DNA from: Sedimenticola sp.
Lineage (GTDB): Bacteria; Pseudomonadota; Gammaproteobacteria; Chromatiales; Chromatiaceae
Reading direction: 5' to 3'
NCBI GenBank assembly: GCA_026985055.1
Contig: JALSQZ010000199.1
Location: 1 to 64,000, forward strand
DNA: 64,000 bases
The notes under the pieces were generated by a model, which saw only the letters and a list, made by a program, of their open reading frames with translations, was not told the origin of the DNA and ran no database searches. Position numbers and translations under genes: made by a program. Below, in pieces: positions 63,243-64,000 of this stretch (position 1 is the first letter of the stretch; each line of letters begins with the position of its first letter).

Positions 63243-63506
63243 TCAGGCCGCTTCGCTCTGACCCTGCTTGCGATACTGTTTCACCAGCGCCGCGGCACGT
63301 TCACTCAGTTGCGCTCCCTTGGCCACCCATTTGTCGATGAGTTCCAGATCCATGCGCAGCGTTTCCTCGCCACCCTTGGCGACAGGGTTGAAGAATCCCA
63401 GACGCTCGATGTAACGACCATCACGAGGGCTGCGGGAATCAGTGGCGACGATGTGGTAGAAAGGGCGCTTCTTGGCGCCGGTTCTGGCAAGACGAATTGT
63501 AACCAT
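63243..63506 (-). CDS. rpsP: 30S ribosomal protein S16
   Basis: 87 residues. [20 protein letters not shown] and [19 protein letters not shown] are definitive for S16. The usual C-terminal [14 protein letters not shown] is present. First gene of the operon. Confidence 0.98.
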   Translation of the reverse strand: MVTIRLARTGAKKRPFYHIVATDSRSPRDGRYIERLGFFNPVAKGGEETLRMDLELIDKWVAKGAQLSERAAALVKQYRKQGQSEAA

Positions 63507-63578
63507 ATTGACTAATAGCCTTAAAATTCAGTGTAATCCTGGAGACCCGGCATCAGACCGGACCAAGGTAAACGCGGC

Positions 63579-63606
63579 ATTTTACTCGATTTTTGGCGAA
63601 TGTGAA
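63579..63606 (-). promoter_or_regulatory. Sigma-70 promoter of rpsP operon
   Basis: On the minus strand TTCACA (63606-63601), 16 bp, TAAAAT (63584-63579), about 73 bp before the rpsP ATG. A possible leader follows, but I see no clear structured motif. Confidence 0.6.
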
Positions 63607-63693
63607 GCGCCGAAGACACTTTTTTTTACCTGAAAGGGAAAAGAATTTTGCCCTGTACCGGGTCTGTATCAACAGTAACCGCTGGAGAAGGCC

Positions 63694-64000
63694 ATGCGTA
63701 AGCCAGGATTTTTCTTGTTTTTCATCCTATTGCCTATCTTTTCTACAGCAATGGCTGAAGGCAGGATCTACACTTCATTGTTCAGCAATGCCGCTGTTGG
63801 CGGCTATGATCCCGTGGCCTATTTTACCCAAGGCCGGCCGGTCAGGGGAAAAAATGCCCACCGCGCGGAATACCAGGGAGCCATCTGGTATTTTGCCAGC
63901 GATGAACACCGACGGATGTTTCAGGTCGACCCGGAGAAATATGCCCCTCAATATGGCGGATACTGCGCCTGGGCGGTCGCACATGGCGGCACCGCCAGCG
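63694..64000 (+). CDS. YHS-domain protein (partial, runs off window)
   Basis: The first 102 codons are visible, with a GGAGAAGG ribosome site before the ATG. A signal peptide (residues 1-21, FFLFFILLPIFSTAMA) is followed by NAAVGGYDPVAYFTQGRPV, YQGAIWYFASDEHRRMFQ and EKYAPQYGGYCAWAVAHGGT, the diagnostic YHS signature. Exported YHS proteins are often linked to metal or copper handling. The downstream part is beyond the window. Confidence 0.85.
   Translation, partial: MRKPGFFLFFILLPIFSTAMAEGRIYTSLFSNAAVGGYDPVAYFTQGRPVRGKNAHRAEYQGAIWYFASDEHRRMFQVDPEKYAPQYGGYCAWAVAHGGTAS

Overview
The window is a 64 kb stretch of chromosome from a gammaproteobacterium. The evidence is gene content and order: rpsF-rpsR-(DUF2232)-rplI, dnaB-alr-radA, rnr-rlmB, ilvI-ilvH-ilvC with pssA and leuA nearby, and rpsP-rimM-trmD-rplS. 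The nine-haem cytochrome, Tll0287-like haem protein, CHASE2 and c-di-GMP proteins and YHS protein fit a respiratory, environmental, possibly sulfur-oxidising lineage. The genus cannot be fixed from the sequence. There is one tRNA, no rRNA, no CRISPR array, no prophage and no transposase gene.

Layout. 1-7 kb: replication, repair and ribosomal genes on the minus strand (CvpA-like, radA, alr, dnaB, rplI, DUF2232, rpsR, rpsF), with a terminator, a structured S6 leader and a promoter. 7-12 kb: a CHASE2-PAS-GGDEF-EAL protein preceded by a LysM-FecR surface protein. 12-15.7 kb: rlmB and rnr, a macrodomain protein and tRNA-Leu(CAG) with its own promoter and terminator. 15.8-24 kb: a PsiE-like protein, a secreted beta-propeller/phytase-esterase-like protein, a three-gene envelope glycosyltransferase unit, a PEBP protein, a Lys/Ala-rich membrane protein and rimI. 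24-38 kb: family 4 uracil-DNA glycosylase, leuA, a second GGDEF-EAL protein, pssA, an RND exporter fused to a cyclic-nucleotide-binding-like domain with a secreted Cys-rich partner, then ilvC, ilvH and ilvI. 38-45 kb: small envelope proteins, a PmrAB-like two-component system and a nine-haem cytochrome c. 45-50 kb: gloA, a thioredoxin-like protein, a PlsC-like acyltransferase, a P1B-4-type metal ATPase and a lipase. 50-60 kb: a potassium theme (TrkH, a voltage-sensor K+ channel with an RCK domain, a second RCK protein), a Tll0287-like cytochrome, an ankyrin lipoprotein and a Na/Pi symporter. 60-64 kb: sbcB, rplS-trmD-rimM-rpsP, and a YHS-domain protein cut by the window edge.

The most striking signal is non-coding. 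A dispersed element of about 150 bp, made of five consecutive hairpins, has six near-full copies (27.0, 30.6, 38.0, 44.8, 51.7 and 61.2 kb). Diverged or partial relatives lie at 1-102, 9.9, 18.8, 39.4, 52.55 and 59.7 kb. In the diverged copies the stems change on both sides while one loop sequence persists, which looks like selection on structure. Two other non-autonomous families are present: a 159 bp element with GGAACCTCTGA ends (two copies, opposite orientation) and a single 249 bp element with perfect 23 bp inverted ends. PmrA-box-like direct repeats lie upstream of both the response regulator and the cytochrome gene, suggesting a regulatory link.
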